DNA of 64,000 nt, from contig JACMJZ010000026.1 of the NCBI GenBank assembly GCA_014380365.1, forward strand, positions 62,001-126,000, in the 5' to 3' direction. Source of the stretch: Pyrinomonadaceae bacterium (lineage in GTDB: Bacteria > Acidobacteriota > Blastocatellia > Pyrinomonadales > Pyrinomonadaceae). The notes under the pieces are model-generated. The model had not been told where the DNA came from, did not search any database, and saw only the letters and a program-made list of their open reading frames with translations. Positions 18,986 through 28,156 of the stretch are shown piece by piece. Numbering within the stretch: the stretch's first letter is position 1; each line of letters opens with the position of its first letter. A program made the translations under genes and the position numbers.

Positions 18986-19034
18986 TAGCGGGGCCCGGTA
19001 GTACGGGTATAGAATGGTTTCCACGGAGAAACTT

Positions 19035-19277
19035 ATGGCACAAAGATTAAGGGCGATCTATCAAAACGGTGCATTCGTTCCACAATCACCTTGTGACTTG
19101 CCCGAGAATGCGGAAGTTGACCTGGTGATTGAAAGACCTCATTTGCTCCCGTCGCTGGTCACCGATCCCGACGAGCGCAAACGCATTATGGAAGAGTTAG
19201 TCCAGAACATGCGCGACAATCCCATCCCAGATAACGCGCCACATTTTACTCGCGAAGAACTGCATGAACGCCGTTGA
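19035..19277 (+). CDS. DUF104-type antitoxin (VapB-like)
   Basis: An 80-residue protein with the DUF104 pattern: a short beta-rich start RLRAIYQNGAFVPQSPCDL followed by PENAEVDLVIE, then a charged C-terminal helix (DERKRIMEELVQNMRDNPI). DUF104 proteins are known antitoxins of VapC-type PIN-domain ribonucleases. I take the ATG at 19035 (MAQRLRAIYQ) rather than 19014 because it starts the conserved domain. Its stop overlaps the first codons of the toxin remnant by 14 bases, the usual antitoxin-toxin layout, so the pair is an ancestral operon whose toxin has been disabled. Confidence 0.72.
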   Translation: MAQRLRAIYQNGAFVPQSPCDLPENAEVDLVIERPHLLPSLVTDPDERKRIMEELVQNMRDNPIPDNAPHFTREELHERR

Positions 19278-19425
19278 TACAAATATCCTGATCTACGTTC
19301 ATGATCGACGCAGCGTGAGGAAGCAAATGATCGCGGAACTTTACTCCGAAGACTTCGATGCGTCTGCACAAGCGGAGGGACTGGAAATTGTAAATCCTTT
19401 TGCCGAGCCTGAACGTGCCCCCTAG
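19264..19425 (+). pseudogene. VapC-type PIN toxin with in-frame internal deletion
   Basis: A 53-residue frame begins MNAVDTNILIYVHD, the canonical N-terminal PIN strand with its first catalytic Asp (Asp5), and then jumps directly to ELYSEDFDASAQAEGLEIV and NPF, the canonical C-terminal strand of VapC. The roughly 70-80 central residues, including the other acidic active-site residues, are missing although the frame is intact. It overlaps the antitoxin gene by 14 bases. I infer an internal deletion that inactivated the nuclease while leaving the antitoxin. Too short to have been an independent gene call in most pipelines. Confidence 0.7.
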
Positions 19426-19447
19426 GTGTTTCAGTTCGAATCTACGT

Positions 19448-20527
19448 ATGTCACATCTACTCGAAGTCACGAATCTGCAGACGCACTTTCCCACGCGGGC
19501 GGGTCTGGTGCGCGCGGTTGATGGCGTCAGTTTCTATCTCGATCCGGGCGAGCTGTTGGGGTTGGTCGGTGAATCGGGTTGCGGCAAGTCGATCACGGCG
19601 CTTTCGATCATGCGGCTGATTGCGCCGCCGGGGAAGATAGTCGCGGGTGAGATTACTTTTGACGGTAAGAATTTGCTGAAATTGTCAGATGGCGACATGC
19701 GTGAGATTCGCGGCGACGACATCGCGATGATCTTTCAGGATCCGATGACCTCGCTGAATCCGGTTTACACAGTCGGCGAACAGATTGCCGAAGCGTTGCG
19801 ACTCCATCGTAAACTTTCGCGCAAAGACGCGCGCGCCGCCGCCATCGAGGCGATGCGCGAAGTCTCAATTCCTGATCCGGCGCGTCGCGTCGACGACTAT
19901 CCACACCAACTTTCCGGCGGGATGCGCCAACGCGTAATGATCGCGATGGCACTCGCTTGCGATCCGAAGCTCTTAATCGCCGACGAACCGACGACCGCGC
20001 TCGACGTAACTATCCAGGCGCAGATATTGGAGCTGTTAAATGATCTCCGGCGAAATCGCGAGTTGGCAGTGCTCTTGATCACCCACGATCTGGGAGTAGT
20101 TGCGGAAGTCGCCGATCGGGTGGCAGTGATGTATACCGGAAGAATTGTTGAGGAGTCGCCGGTGGATGAGTTGTTCGCGCGGCCGAGGCATCCGTACACC
20201 GAAGGGTTGCTGCGATCTGTCCCGAAGCTCACGATGGAGCATGTCGCAAAGAAGGAACGTTTGGAAACAATCGAGGGCACCGTGCCCAGCCCGACTAATC
20301 TGCCGCCCGGTTGCCACTTCGCGCCACGCTGTCCGCATCGGATGCCGCGCTGCACCGAAGAAGAGATTCCGCTTTATGAGTTGGAAGGAGAGGTGAAGGT
20401 TCGCTGCGTGCTGTTCGACCTGGCGGCGGCAGTCGCGGCGGATCATCAGAACGTATCCGCAGATTACGCAGATTCGGCAGCGCGGCTAGGGCCTCCACCA
20501 AAGGTAGATGACAATGCGATCCACTAA
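19448..20527 (+). CDS. Peptide/nickel-type ABC transporter ATP-binding protein, OppD-like
   Basis: Energises import of short peptides or similar substrates across the cytoplasmic membrane. 359 residues: Walker A GESGCGKS (about 41-48), Q-loop [13 protein letters not shown] signature LSGGMRQR, Walker B LLIADEP, D-loop TALD and switch [10 protein letters not shown]. The C-terminal oligopeptide-transporter domain is present, with four Cys-rich positions ([15 protein letters not shown]) that in relatives bind an iron-sulfur cluster. The start at 19448 ([14 protein letters not shown]) is preferred. The last 25 residues ([20 protein letters not shown]) are encoded by repeat-like DNA and probably not conserved. 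oppF follows, but no permease or binding protein is in the window. Confidence 0.9.
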   Translation: MSHLLEVTNLQTHFPTRAGLVRAVDGVSFYLDPGELLGLVGESGCGKSITALSIMRLIAPPGKIVAGEITFDGKNLLKLSDGDMREIRGDDIAMIFQDPMTSLNPVYTVGEQIAEALRLHRKLSRKDARAAAIEAMREVSIPDPARRVDDYPHQLSGGMRQRVMIAMALACDPKLLIADEPTTALDVTIQAQILELLNDLRRNRELAVLLITHDLGVVAEVADRVAVMYTGRIVEESPVDELFARPRHPYTEGLLRSVPKLTMEHVAKKERLETIEGTVPSPTNLPPGCHFAPRCPHRMPRCTEEEIPLYELEGEVKVRCVLFDLAAAVAADHQNVSADYADSAARLGPPPKVDDNAIH

Positions 20528-20582
20528 TCACACGAACAACACTAACAACTTTTCGTGTAGGTTCGTGTGTTTTCGTGGATCG
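20518..20582. repeat. Hairpin of the CACGAACA word family
   Basis: GATCCACTAATCACACGAAC (20518-) pairs with GTTCGTGTGTTTTCGTGGATC (to about 20582). The left arm overlaps the last codons and stop of oppD. Confidence 0.75.
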
Positions 20583-20612
20583 CCTGTCTGAACTCCGTGG
20601 ATTCGGTTTCAT

Positions 20613-21617
20613 ATGGCCAAAAACATGAGCAGTAATGGTCACAAATCACTCGTCAGCGTACGCGGGCTGGTGAAGCATTTCGCTGTCGAAGGCAGCGACG
20701 ACGTGGTGCGCGCAGTTGACGGCGTCTCGTTTGAAATCTTCCCTCGCGAAACGCTTGGCCTCGTGGGTGAATCAGGTTGTGGCAAGTCCACAGTGGGCCG
20801 ATGCCTGCTGCGCCTGATTGAACCTACCGCCGGGAAAATAGAGTTTGAGGGACGCGATGTTTTATCGTTGGGCAAGTCAGAACTGCGAGCGATGCGCCGC
20901 GAGATGCAGATTGTTTTTCAGGATCCTTACGCGTCGTTAAATCCCCGGATGAAGATAGGCGACATTGTCGGCGAGCCGCTGGTTATTCATAATATCGGCA
21001 CGAAGAGCGAACGACGCGATCGCGTAGCTGAACTGCTGAAGCGAGTTGGCCTCGATCCGAATTATCGCGATCGTTACAGTCACGAATTTTCGGGAGGTCA
21101 ACGGCAACGCATCGGCGTAGCTCGTACGCTCGCGCTCAATCCAAAGCTGATCGTCGCAGACGAGCCGGTGTCGGCGCTGGACGTCTCCGTGCAGGCGCAG
21201 GTGGTAAATCTGTTGCAGGATCTGCAGCAGGAGTTTGGCCTCGCATATCTGTTTATCTCTCATGGGCTCGCGGTCGTCGAACACATTTCGACGCGCGTGG
21301 CGGTGATGTATCTGGGCCGGATTGTAGAAGTCGCCACAGCTGCCGATCTTTACGCGCAGCCATTGCATCCCTACACGAAGGCGTTGCTCTCGGCGATTCC
21401 CGTTCCCGATCCGAAACAGAAACGCGAGCGCATTGTTTTGCAGGGCGATGTGCCGACGCCGATTAATCCGCCGTCGGGTTGCCGCTTTCGCACGCGCTGT
21501 CCGATAGCCATTGACGAGTGTGCGCGGATTGATCCAGAGTTGCGCGAGGTTTTGCCGGGACACACCGCTGCCTGCATTCGCGTCTCGGGTTGGGCTGACG
21601 CGATGCCAGCCGAATAG
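20613..21617 (+). CDS. Peptide-type ABC transporter ATP-binding protein, OppF-like
   Basis: Partner ATPase of the OppD-like protein. 334 residues: Walker [10 protein letters not shown]-loop [10 protein letters not shown], signature [10 protein letters not shown], Walker B LIVADEP, D-loop SALD. The switch region reads FISHGLAVV; the catalytic His is kept, but the Asp usually following it (HDL) is Gly, a small oddity that should not abolish ATP hydrolysis. The C-terminal peptide-transporter domain has [15 protein letters not shown]. It follows oppD by 85 bases across a hairpin. oppBC and a binding protein are absent from this window, so the permease is encoded elsewhere or these ATPases serve several permeases. 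Confidence 0.9.
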   Translation: MAKNMSSNGHKSLVSVRGLVKHFAVEGSDDVVRAVDGVSFEIFPRETLGLVGESGCGKSTVGRCLLRLIEPTAGKIEFEGRDVLSLGKSELRAMRREMQIVFQDPYASLNPRMKIGDIVGEPLVIHNIGTKSERRDRVAELLKRVGLDPNYRDRYSHEFSGGQRQRIGVARTLALNPKLIVADEPVSALDVSVQAQVVNLLQDLQQEFGLAYLFISHGLAVVEHISTRVAVMYLGRIVEVATAADLYAQPLHPYTKALLSAIPVPDPKQKRERIVLQGDVPTPINPPSGCRFRTRCPIAIDECARIDPELREVLPGHTAACIRVSGWADAMPAE

Positions 21618-21624
21618 CGCCGGC

Positions 21625-21714
21625 GAAGACAAACTAAAGTTTGAACTCTGAACTTCTAGAGCGTGCCGAATCTCGATTGACCGCGAAGATCAACTAAAGG
21701 TCAGAACAGCTGAA
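21625..21714. repeat. REP half-element and a degenerate second half
   Basis: At 21625-21660 the right-half REP (ACAAACTAAAGTTTG then AACTCTGAACTTCTAG) starts eight bases after the oppF stop, without a left half. A degraded copy (AACTAAAGGTCAGAACAG) follows at about 21684-21714. The arrangement suggests that half-elements can exist alone. Confidence 0.7.
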
Positions 21715-21824
21715 ACTTGCGCTTAAAAACGTTCGTATCAGCCACATCGCAGCAGACTGCTTTTGTTTGGACTTGGACGGAAGCTTTTCTCCCCGTCCTC
21801 TATTTCAACAGGAGGATAAGCATC

Positions 21825-22604
21825 ATGAGTGAGCCGGAAACTGAACTAACCCCACGTTTTAACCCTCAACCAGATCCCCCCAAAGTCATGTCCACGGCCC
21901 AAACGTTGACGAGCATCTTTTTCGAACCCGGCGAGACATTCCAGGCGCTGAAAGTGCGCCCACGTTTCCTGATTGCCGGTCTGCTCACGGTCGTCTTTTT
22001 CATGGCTTACTACACTACCTTTGTGTCGCGGGTCGGCTCTGAAGCAATAGCGCGAGCGCAGATTGAATCACGGCAACCAGACGCCACGCCCGAGCAGATT
22101 GAGCAGGGGCTTGCGATGCAGAACAACCCCATCATCAAGGCCGTGACGTATGCATCTTTCCCGTTGGTCTTTGCGATCATGTTCGCCGCTGGAGCGGGAC
22201 TGTATCTGCTGGGCACGATGTTGATGGGCAAGTCGATAAGTTATAAGCAGGCGCTCTCGGCTTGGGTGTATTCGAGCTACCCGCCCACAGTTGTGTATGT
22301 AGTGATCAATGTTGTGCTTTTGTTTTTGAAATCTGCTGAGGATATCGATCCCACAGCCATCAACAGCGGAATCGCGCGCGCGAACCCAAGCATCCTGGTG
22401 GACACCAAGACCCAGCCGATGCTTGCTACAATCCTTGGCTCGTTTGATCTGATTCAGTTTTATGGATTGTTCCTGGGGGCGGTGGCGCTGAAAACTCTGG
22501 GTAAGCTTTCATCCGGATCAGCCTGGGCGATTGTGCTGGGAATATGGTTTGTTGGATTGCTGCTGCGGGTCGTGATGACGCTCATCATGGGCCAGGCGTT
22601 CTAA
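21825..22604 (+). CDS. Yip1-domain membrane protein
   Basis: A 259-residue protein with a soluble, Pro-rich N-terminus (PRFNPQPDPPKVMSTAQTL) and five predicted membrane segments: LIAGLLTVVFFMAYYTTF, VTYASFPLVFAIMFAAGAGL, TVVYVVINVVLLFL, FYGLFLGAVALKTLG and AWAIVLGIWFVGLLLRVVM. The sequence ETFQALKVRPRFLIAGLL followed by multiple helices fits the bacterial Yip1 family, whose function is unclear; in bacteria it often sits next to transport genes. A textbook AGGAGG at 21810-21815 fixes the start at 21825. It lies between oppF and the MacB operon on the opposite strand. Confidence 0.82.
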   Translation: MSEPETELTPRFNPQPDPPKVMSTAQTLTSIFFEPGETFQALKVRPRFLIAGLLTVVFFMAYYTTFVSRVGSEAIARAQIESRQPDATPEQIEQGLAMQNNPIIKAVTYASFPLVFAIMFAAGAGLYLLGTMLMGKSISYKQALSAWVYSSYPPTVVYVVINVVLLFLKSAEDIDPTAINSGIARANPSILVDTKTQPMLATILGSFDLIQFYGLFLGAVALKTLGKLSSGSAWAIVLGIWFVGLLLRVVMTLIMGQAF

Positions 22605-22607
22605 TGA

Positions 22608-22680
22608 AGTAGGACAGGCATTCCAGCATGTCCTAGTTCTCGACAGGGCTTCTGGAGTAGGACAGGAATGTCTGTCCTAC
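22608..22680. repeat. Tandem palindromes of the GGACAG family
   Basis: TAGGACAGGCATTCC...GTCCTA (22610-22634) and TAGGACAGGAATGTCTGTCC...A (22658-22679) are two palindromes; the stop codon of the following minus-strand permease gene (22677-22679) lies inside the second. A relative occurs at 59849. Confidence 0.8.
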
Positions 22681-23933
22681 TCGTATCTGAGCGATTCAAT
22701 CGGATCGAGTCGTGCTGCCTTCCATGCCGGCCAGATCCCGAAGATCAGTCCAATGCCAACGCTGGCGACAAAACCGCCGATCGGCGCCCAGAGCGGCACG
22801 TAAGAAGGCAGCACCAGACGCAACAGAAAAGTCAGCAGCCAGCCGATCGACAGACCTACGAGGCCGCCAAAGCCTGTAAGCGTCGCCGCCTCGATCAAAA
22901 ACTGCCACATGATGTCGCTGCGCTTAGCGCCGATGGCTTTGCGAACACCAATCTCGCGGGTTCGCTCGGTCACTGAAACCAGCATGATATTCATCACGCC
23001 GATACCGCCCACCATTAAGCCGACAGATGAGATAACCACCATGGCAATCGCCACACCGCTCAGGATCGATCGGAAGCTACTGAGAAACAGTTCGGCAGTT
23101 TGCAGTCCAAAGTTATCCGGTTTGCCGAATGGAACCTGACGGCGCACCCGCAGAAGATCAGTGATCTGGTCTTGCGCCTCGTCCATCATTCCCTTGCGCG
23201 CAACCGCGAGAATGTAGACATCGTTTGACGATGGCTTGAGTTTGCGAGCAACGTTGAAGGGGACGTAAATCACATTGTTCTGATCGTCGTCGCCACCCCC
23301 AAGGAGAAACTGTTCCCGCTTTTCCAACACGCCCACGACGCGAAACTGGCGCCCGCCTATTTCGATCTCATTTCCCACCGGCGTACCGTAAGGGAAAAAA
23401 TCCTGGCCGACAGATGAACCGATTACCGCTACTTCTTCATTGTTATCATTTTCGTACTGGGTGAAAAATCGGCCTTCCTTAACGATCTGAGTGCCGGCGC
23501 GTTCGAAGTCAGGCAAAGTGCCCTGGATCGCTATGGCGGCGGAAGTTTTGCCGGGCCCAGAGATCATGATCTTCTGGCCGAAAAAATTATTACTGATGTC
23601 GAGGAAGGGAACGGAGAGTTCGACGGCCGGCAGCCCGGTCAGCGCTACTGCGTCGTCGTAAGTAAGGTCTTTGCGCATTCGCTCTTCGCGCGACATGCGA
23701 CCAATGTGGATTCCGGAATTGAACTTGATAATGAAGATCGAGTTGGTGCCGTAGGATTCGAGTTCCTTCTTGACCGTGGTATCGACGCCGCTGATGATCG
23801 AAGAGATCAGCATGACGGTGATCACGCCGATCATCACCCCGAAGACAGTCAGAAACGACCGCAGTTTATTGGCGCGCAACGTGTCGAGCGCCATCTTCAG
23901 GTTTTCGTAGATATCAGTGCGGATTAACTTCAT
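22677..23933 (-). CDS. MacB-like ABC permease, fourth of four
   Basis: FtsX-fold permease of a tripartite MacAB-type exporter. 418 residues: an N-terminal membrane helix (FLTVFGVMIGVITVMLISSI), a large extracytoplasmic MacB_PCD domain (about 45-285), and three C-terminal helices ending in ARLDPIESLRYE. The N-terminal MALDTLRANKLRSFLTVFGV is shared almost unchanged with the other three permeases. The stop codon lies inside the GGACAG hairpin. It has no ATPase domain of its own and must use the separate ATPase at 28157. Operon order on the minus strand is adaptor, ATPase, then four permeases. Confidence 0.92.
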   Translation of the reverse strand: MKLIRTDIYENLKMALDTLRANKLRSFLTVFGVMIGVITVMLISSIISGVDTTVKKELESYGTNSIFIIKFNSGIHIGRMSREERMRKDLTYDDAVALTGLPAVELSVPFLDISNNFFGQKIMISGPGKTSAAIAIQGTLPDFERAGTQIVKEGRFFTQYENDNNEEVAVIGSSVGQDFFPYGTPVGNEIEIGGRQFRVVGVLEKREQFLLGGGDDDQNNVIYVPFNVARKLKPSSNDVYILAVARKGMMDEAQDQITDLLRVRRQVPFGKPDNFGLQTAELFLSSFRSILSGVAIAMVVISSVGLMVGGIGVMNIMLVSVTERTREIGVRKAIGAKRSDIMWQFLIEAATLTGFGGLVGLSIGWLLTFLLRLVLPSYVPLWAPIGGFVASVGIGLIFGIWPAWKAARLDPIESLRYE

Positions 23934-23944
23934 TGCATCATGAA

Positions 23945-24021
23945 TCCTGACTTAGGAGCAGTCGACAGGAGCAGTCGGCAGTTAGAAAACGCTCGTAGCG
24001 CTTGCCGCTTCCTGCTTCTAG
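23945..24021. repeat. Weak hairpin between permease genes
   Basis: AGGAGCAGTCGACAGGAGCAGTCGG (given as two copies of the word GGAGCAGTCG) on the left, CCGCTTCCTGCTTC on the right. The arms are imperfect, so this may be an eroded member of the hairpin population. Confidence 0.35.
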
Positions 24022-25259
24022 TCAGAGCGGAGCGCTTCAATCGGATCGAGTCGCGCGGCTTTCCACGCTGGAAACACACCGGCCGCCACGCCAATTCCAC
24101 CGGACACAAATACCGTAAACAGGATTGCGCCGATGGACAGATAAGTCGGGAAAAAGATGGCGGTCAGAATCGTCCCGATAATCCAGGCCAGTAAGACGCC
24201 TATACCACCGCCGATCGCCGAAAGTGTAACGGCTTCCACGAGAAACTGTTTTAGGATGTCCATCTGGCGCGCTCCAAGTGATTTTCGCACGCCAATCTCC
24301 TTGGTTCTCTCCGTGACCGAAACCAGCATGATATTCATGATCACGATCGCCCCGACCAAGAGGGCAATCCCGGGTACTGCAATAGCAACAATGTAGGTTG
24401 GCCCGAGCAAGCGGTCACGGAATCCAGTGATCGCATCGGGTGTCACAATCCCGAAGTTGTCCTTCTCCTCGGCTTTCAGACGGCGACGTGCACGCAATAG
24501 AAACCTCGCTTCGTCGACAGCGTCCACAAACGTGTCATCGGTCTTTGAGGTCGCCTGAAAGTAGAGCAGTCGATTGCGCGTGAAGCCGCCGAAGTTGTTC
24601 CCATAAGTCTTGAGCGGAAGCGTTATGAAATTGTCCTGGGGTATTCCAAAGACCGTTCCTTTCGCTTCGGCGATGCCGATGACGCGATAGGGCAACCCGG
24701 CAATACTTATTTCCTGGCCGATGGCAGTTGAGGCGCCGGCTGGGAAAAGCGCGTTGGCGACATCCATGCCGATGAAGGCCACGCGCATAGCGGCATCATT
24801 TTCTGACTCCGTAAAAAAGCGACCTTCGGCAATGTTGGTGTTGTCGATCTCTGCAATTACGGCCATCGACCCGTCCACGGGAACATCTTCCGCGAATTTC
24901 GACTCGCGTTTTACGAGCGAGCGGCTCGCCCGCGCTTTGGCGCCAATCTTGTCGATCAACGTCGCCCGCGCGCGCAGATACTCCAGATCATCGAGTGTCA
25001 GCTCCTTGTTTCTTCGTTGGGCCGCCGCGATGGAGTCGAGGTCCTTGAAATCTTCGAAATTGAAACGCTGCACGGTAAACGACTTCGAACCGATGCCGGC
25101 AATCTTTTCGTCGATATAGCGGTTGAATCCCTGGATGAGCGAAACGACGACCACGAAGGCGGTGACGCCAATGATCATACCGAGCAGCGTCAGCGCCGAG
25201 CGTAACTTGTGCGCCCAAATCGCCGCGATCGCCAGTTTCAGAGTTTCGATGAATTTCAC
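24018..25259 (-). CDS. MacB-like ABC permease, third of four
   Basis: 413 residues with the same plan: an N-terminal membrane helix (ALTLLGMIIGVTAFVVVVSL), the large periplasmic-type domain (about 45-280), and C-terminal helices with PTYIVAIAVPGIALLVGAIV and the invariant NIMLVSVTERTKEIGVRKSL. It ends AARLDPIEALRSD. It differs most in the extracytoplasmic domain from its siblings, with SFTVQRFNFEDFKDL instead of the NTIFVSKF-type segment. Probably contributes to the inner-membrane half of the exporter, perhaps as a hetero-oligomer. Confidence 0.92.
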   Translation of the reverse strand: MKFIETLKLAIAAIWAHKLRSALTLLGMIIGVTAFVVVVSLIQGFNRYIDEKIAGIGSKSFTVQRFNFEDFKDLDSIAAAQRRNKELTLDDLEYLRARATLIDKIGAKARASRSLVKRESKFAEDVPVDGSMAVIAEIDNTNIAEGRFFTESENDAAMRVAFIGMDVANALFPAGASTAIGQEISIAGLPYRVIGIAEAKGTVFGIPQDNFITLPLKTYGNNFGGFTRNRLLYFQATSKTDDTFVDAVDEARFLLRARRRLKAEEKDNFGIVTPDAITGFRDRLLGPTYIVAIAVPGIALLVGAIVIMNIMLVSVTERTKEIGVRKSLGARQMDILKQFLVEAVTLSAIGGGIGVLLAWIIGTILTAIFFPTYLSIGAILFTVFVSGGIGVAAGVFPAWKAARLDPIEALRSD

Positions 25260-25302
25260 GGTTTGGTTACTACGGTTTGCGCGTCACTTTGGTTGCACTC
25301 AA

Positions 25303-25374
25303 GCAGTTCAGAGTACAAACTTTAGTTTGCTCTTCCCATGCGGCAAACTAAAGTTTGTACTCTGAACTTCTGAC
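25303..25374. repeat. REP element, AAAC/GTTT type, between permease genes
   Basis: Left half 25303-25330 (GTACAAACTTTAGTTTGC) and right half 25343-25369 (GCAAACTAAAGTTTGTAC) are a near-perfect inverted repeat with a 12-base loop. It ends just before the stop codon of the upstream permease gene. Located inside the operon. Confidence 0.9.
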
Positions 25375-25376
25375 TT

Positions 25377-26618
25377 CTATTCCCAGCGTAGAGCTTCGAT
25401 GGGGTCGAGCCGAGCGGCTTTCCAAGCGGGCCAAAGTCCAAAGACTATCCCCACCGCCGCGGAAACACCAATGCCGACCCCGATTGCCCACAACGGCACA
25501 TACGCGGGCAACGGCGAGTATCTATTGATTAGGAACGCCAAAATTTCGCCCACGACCAGTCCAGTCAGTCCTCCGATCGCCGTCAGCACCACGGCCTCGA
25601 TCAGGAATTGCGAAAGGATATTAAAGCGGGTTGCGCCCACCGCCTTGCGAACGCCAATCTCTTTGGTGCGTTCGGTGACGGAAACAAGCATGATGTTCAT
25701 CACGCCGATGCCGCCAATCATCAAAGCCACGAAGGAGATTGCCGTCAACACCAGCGCGGTCGCTCCGGTAAGCTGGTTGTAGATATCGAGCAACGAATCC
25801 TGGGACGAGATGCCGAAGTTATTTTTCTCGTTGATGGGGACGCGACGCCGGCGACGCAAGATGTCGGTAATTTCATCAACGGCTGATTTGACGTAGGCAC
25901 GTGTCTGCGGCCTGACGATGATAAAGAATACAACGCCGGGAAATGGACGGTCGGCGTAATACTTATCGAAGGTGGTAATGGGGACGAAGATTGAATTGTC
26001 GCGCGACTGTCCGAAAAAATTACCCAGCGGTTCCATCACGCCAATCACAAAGTAAGGGCTGCCATCAATTCGTACCTCTTTCCCGAGTGGATCTTCGTAG
26101 GGGAAAAGCGCGCGCACAACGTCGACCCCAACGATGCAGACGTTTTCCCGGTTGTCCATATCGAGGTCCTTGATGAACCGACCACGCGCCACATATTGCG
26201 AATGAACAAACTCATAATAGGGGGTGACGCCGAGAAGTATGGGGGTGTCCGTTTGCTTGTTTTGATAACGCGTCGTGACGGCAATCAGCCTATGGATGGG
26301 TGAGACGCCGGCGATTGATGGGGCTTCGCGCCGCAGCGCTTCAGCGTCGTCCATCGTTAGATCCTTTCGATGGATCTCCGAGGGGCCGGGTGGACGACCA
26401 AAGCCCGGATCGAATTTGGAGACGAAGATAGTGTTGGAACCCAGCGACTCCACCTGGTCGGCGAAAGCCTTGTTCAGTCCCTGGATGATCGAGACCATAA
26501 AGATGATCGTGATCACGCCAACGCTGACACCGAGAATGGTCAGCGACGAGCGCAGCTTGTTCGCGCGCAACGTGTCGATGGCCATCAGGGATGATTCTTT
26601 TATGTCGTCTAATCGCAT
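25377..26618 (-). CDS. MacB-like ABC permease, second of four
   Basis: 413 residues: an N-terminal membrane helix (SLTILGVSVGVITIIFMVSI), the MacB periplasmic core domain (about 45-285), and C-terminal helices with LIGGIGVMNIMLVSV-type sequence and TERTKEIGVRKAV. It ends ARLDPIEALRWE. The N-terminal MAIDTLRANKLRSSLTILGV is nearly identical to the fourth permease. A REP element fills the gap after its stop codon. Confidence 0.92.
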   Translation of the reverse strand: MRLDDIKESSLMAIDTLRANKLRSSLTILGVSVGVITIIFMVSIIQGLNKAFADQVESLGSNTIFVSKFDPGFGRPPGPSEIHRKDLTMDDAEALRREAPSIAGVSPIHRLIAVTTRYQNKQTDTPILLGVTPYYEFVHSQYVARGRFIKDLDMDNRENVCIVGVDVVRALFPYEDPLGKEVRIDGSPYFVIGVMEPLGNFFGQSRDNSIFVPITTFDKYYADRPFPGVVFFIIVRPQTRAYVKSAVDEITDILRRRRRVPINEKNNFGISSQDSLLDIYNQLTGATALVLTAISFVALMIGGIGVMNIMLVSVTERTKEIGVRKAVGATRFNILSQFLIEAVVLTAIGGLTGLVVGEILAFLINRYSPLPAYVPLWAIGVGIGVSAAVGIVFGLWPAWKAARLDPIEALRWE

Positions 26619-26639
26619 CGTACTCAGGAATCTGCGTCA

Positions 26640-26678
26640 CTGCGGCTTTGCCGCCGCACTGTGCGGCGGCAGAGCCGC
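26640..26678. repeat. GC-rich hairpin between permease genes
   Basis: CTGCGGCTTTGCCGCCGCAC pairs with GTGCGGCGGCAGAGCCGCG around a short centre. Located between the first and second permease genes, inside the operon. Confidence 0.6.
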
Positions 26679-26763
26679 GTTAATTAATTGGCAATTCCGA
26701 TCGCAGGGCTCGATCGAGATCAAGCCGTACGGCCCAGCTGACAAAGCCGCATTGGTTGCCTGT

Positions 26764-28047
26764 TTACTCAGCCCGGAGGGCTTCGATGGGATCCAGTCGC
26801 GCGGCGCGCCAGGCGGGCCAGAGACCGCTGACGATGCCCACTAACGACGACACTCCCACGCCCAGCACGGCCGAACCAACGCTCATCAATAATGGAAAGC
26901 CGATCAGTGCCGCAATCAGGTAGGCGAGGCCAAACCCGGTGAGCACTCCTATGCCACCGCCGATGGCTGTGACCGCAACCGCCTCGATCAAAAACTGCGT
27001 AAGGATGTCTTTCCGCCGCGCTCCCAAAGCTTTGCGAATCCCAATCTCCTTGGTGCGTTCAGTAACGGAAACCAGCATGATGTTCATCACCACAATCCCG
27101 CCGACCACGAGCGAAATTGCCGCGACGGCAATCGTCACGATGTAGATGTTGGAAGTTGCTTTGCCATAGAGGTCGAGGAAGACATCCTGCGTTTCCAGGG
27201 AAAACCCTTCGTCTTCCACTTCACCAAAGGTAAGTCCACGGCGGTTGCGCATGATTGTGCGCACCTGGTCCTGGGCAGACTCGAGTTGTTCGGCTGCGGG
27301 AACCTGAATCATGACCACTATTGAATCGCGCGCGCCGTAGAGTTTTTGATAAGTGGAGTAGGGAATGTAAGCGACGCTGTCTCGCGACGCTCCGAAGATC
27401 GAACCAAGGGACTCGAGCACGCCGACAATCTGAAACGGGCGGCCGGCGACTTTTATCTCTCGCCCCAGAACCTGATCGGCCGAAGCGCCGCCGAACAGGT
27501 TTGTCACGACGTCTGAGCCCACCACGCAGATTTCGCGCCCCGAATCTCCTTCTTCCTCGGTCCAGATGCGGCCGACGTCAATCGTGCGTCCATCGATATC
27601 AAACATCGTGATTGGAGTAACGCCACGCACGGTGAAGTTCTCCATCTGTTGATCGCCCTGCTTGATAGTCTCTCTGGCATTAGCGGCTACGCCGACGCGC
27701 CAACACGACGTGCAGAGACGGGTGATGGCCTCCGCGTCTTCATCGGTTACGTCTTTGCGCTTATTGAATTTTATGAACTCTTCGCGCGACCTGATGATTT
27801 GAGGCCGCTTGGAAATTGTGAAGACTGTTGATCCCTGGGACGAGAAAGTGTTCGCGACTTTGTTGTCCAGGCCCTGAATGATTGTCACTACGGCAATCAC
27901 CGCGGCCACACCGACAACGATCCCTACGAGCGTGAGCGCCGTGCGCATTTTGTTTGCGCGCAGGCTGCCGACCGCAACGAGAAAGGACTCCCAAAGCGGA
28001 GCCAGTCGAAACAGTGGTAGGGTCCTAAAACGAGAGGAATTCTGCAC
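26764..28047 (-). CDS. MacB-like ABC permease, first of four
   Basis: 427 residues, with an N-terminal extension (LFRLAPLWESFLVAVGSLRA) before the usual LRANKMRTALTLVGI segment. One N-terminal membrane helix, the large extracytoplasmic domain (about 60-295), and three C-terminal helices; motif NIMLVSVTERTKEIGIRKAL and the terminal ARLDPIEALRAE are shared. The extracytoplasmic domain contains two Cys (ITRLCTSCWRV) not present in the others, possibly a disulfide. It is the permease closest to the ATPase gene. Confidence 0.92.
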   Translation of the reverse strand: MQNSSRFRTLPLFRLAPLWESFLVAVGSLRANKMRTALTLVGIVVGVAAVIAVVTIIQGLDNKVANTFSSQGSTVFTISKRPQIIRSREEFIKFNKRKDVTDEDAEAITRLCTSCWRVGVAANARETIKQGDQQMENFTVRGVTPITMFDIDGRTIDVGRIWTEEEGDSGREICVVGSDVVTNLFGGASADQVLGREIKVAGRPFQIVGVLESLGSIFGASRDSVAYIPYSTYQKLYGARDSIVVMIQVPAAEQLESAQDQVRTIMRNRRGLTFGEVEDEGFSLETQDVFLDLYGKATSNIYIVTIAVAAISLVVGGIVVMNIMLVSVTERTKEIGIRKALGARRKDILTQFLIEAVAVTAIGGGIGVLTGFGLAYLIAALIGFPLLMSVGSAVLGVGVSSLVGIVSGLWPAWRAARLDPIEALRAE

Positions 28048-28057
28048 ATCCGTAATT

Positions 28058-28128
28058 GTAGGGGCAGGGCTTGTCCCTGCCCACCTCTGGCCGAACGAGA
28101 ATCGGGCGGGTACAAGACCCGCCCCTCG
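28058..28128. repeat. Hairpin of the GTAGGGGCAGGG family
   Basis: GTAGGGGCAGGGCTTGTCCC followed by TGCCC on the left, GGGCGGGTACAAGACCCGCC on the right; the halves are each palindromic. Lies between the ATPase and first permease gene, within the operon. A relative occurs at 51591. Confidence 0.75.
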
Positions 28129-28156
28129 AGCTCAAAACGAAACGTCACACTCGCGG

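Noticed and set aside
19430-19447. tRNA T-loop-like sequence GTTCGAATC before oppD
   Set aside because: No acceptor or anticodon stem can be formed around it.
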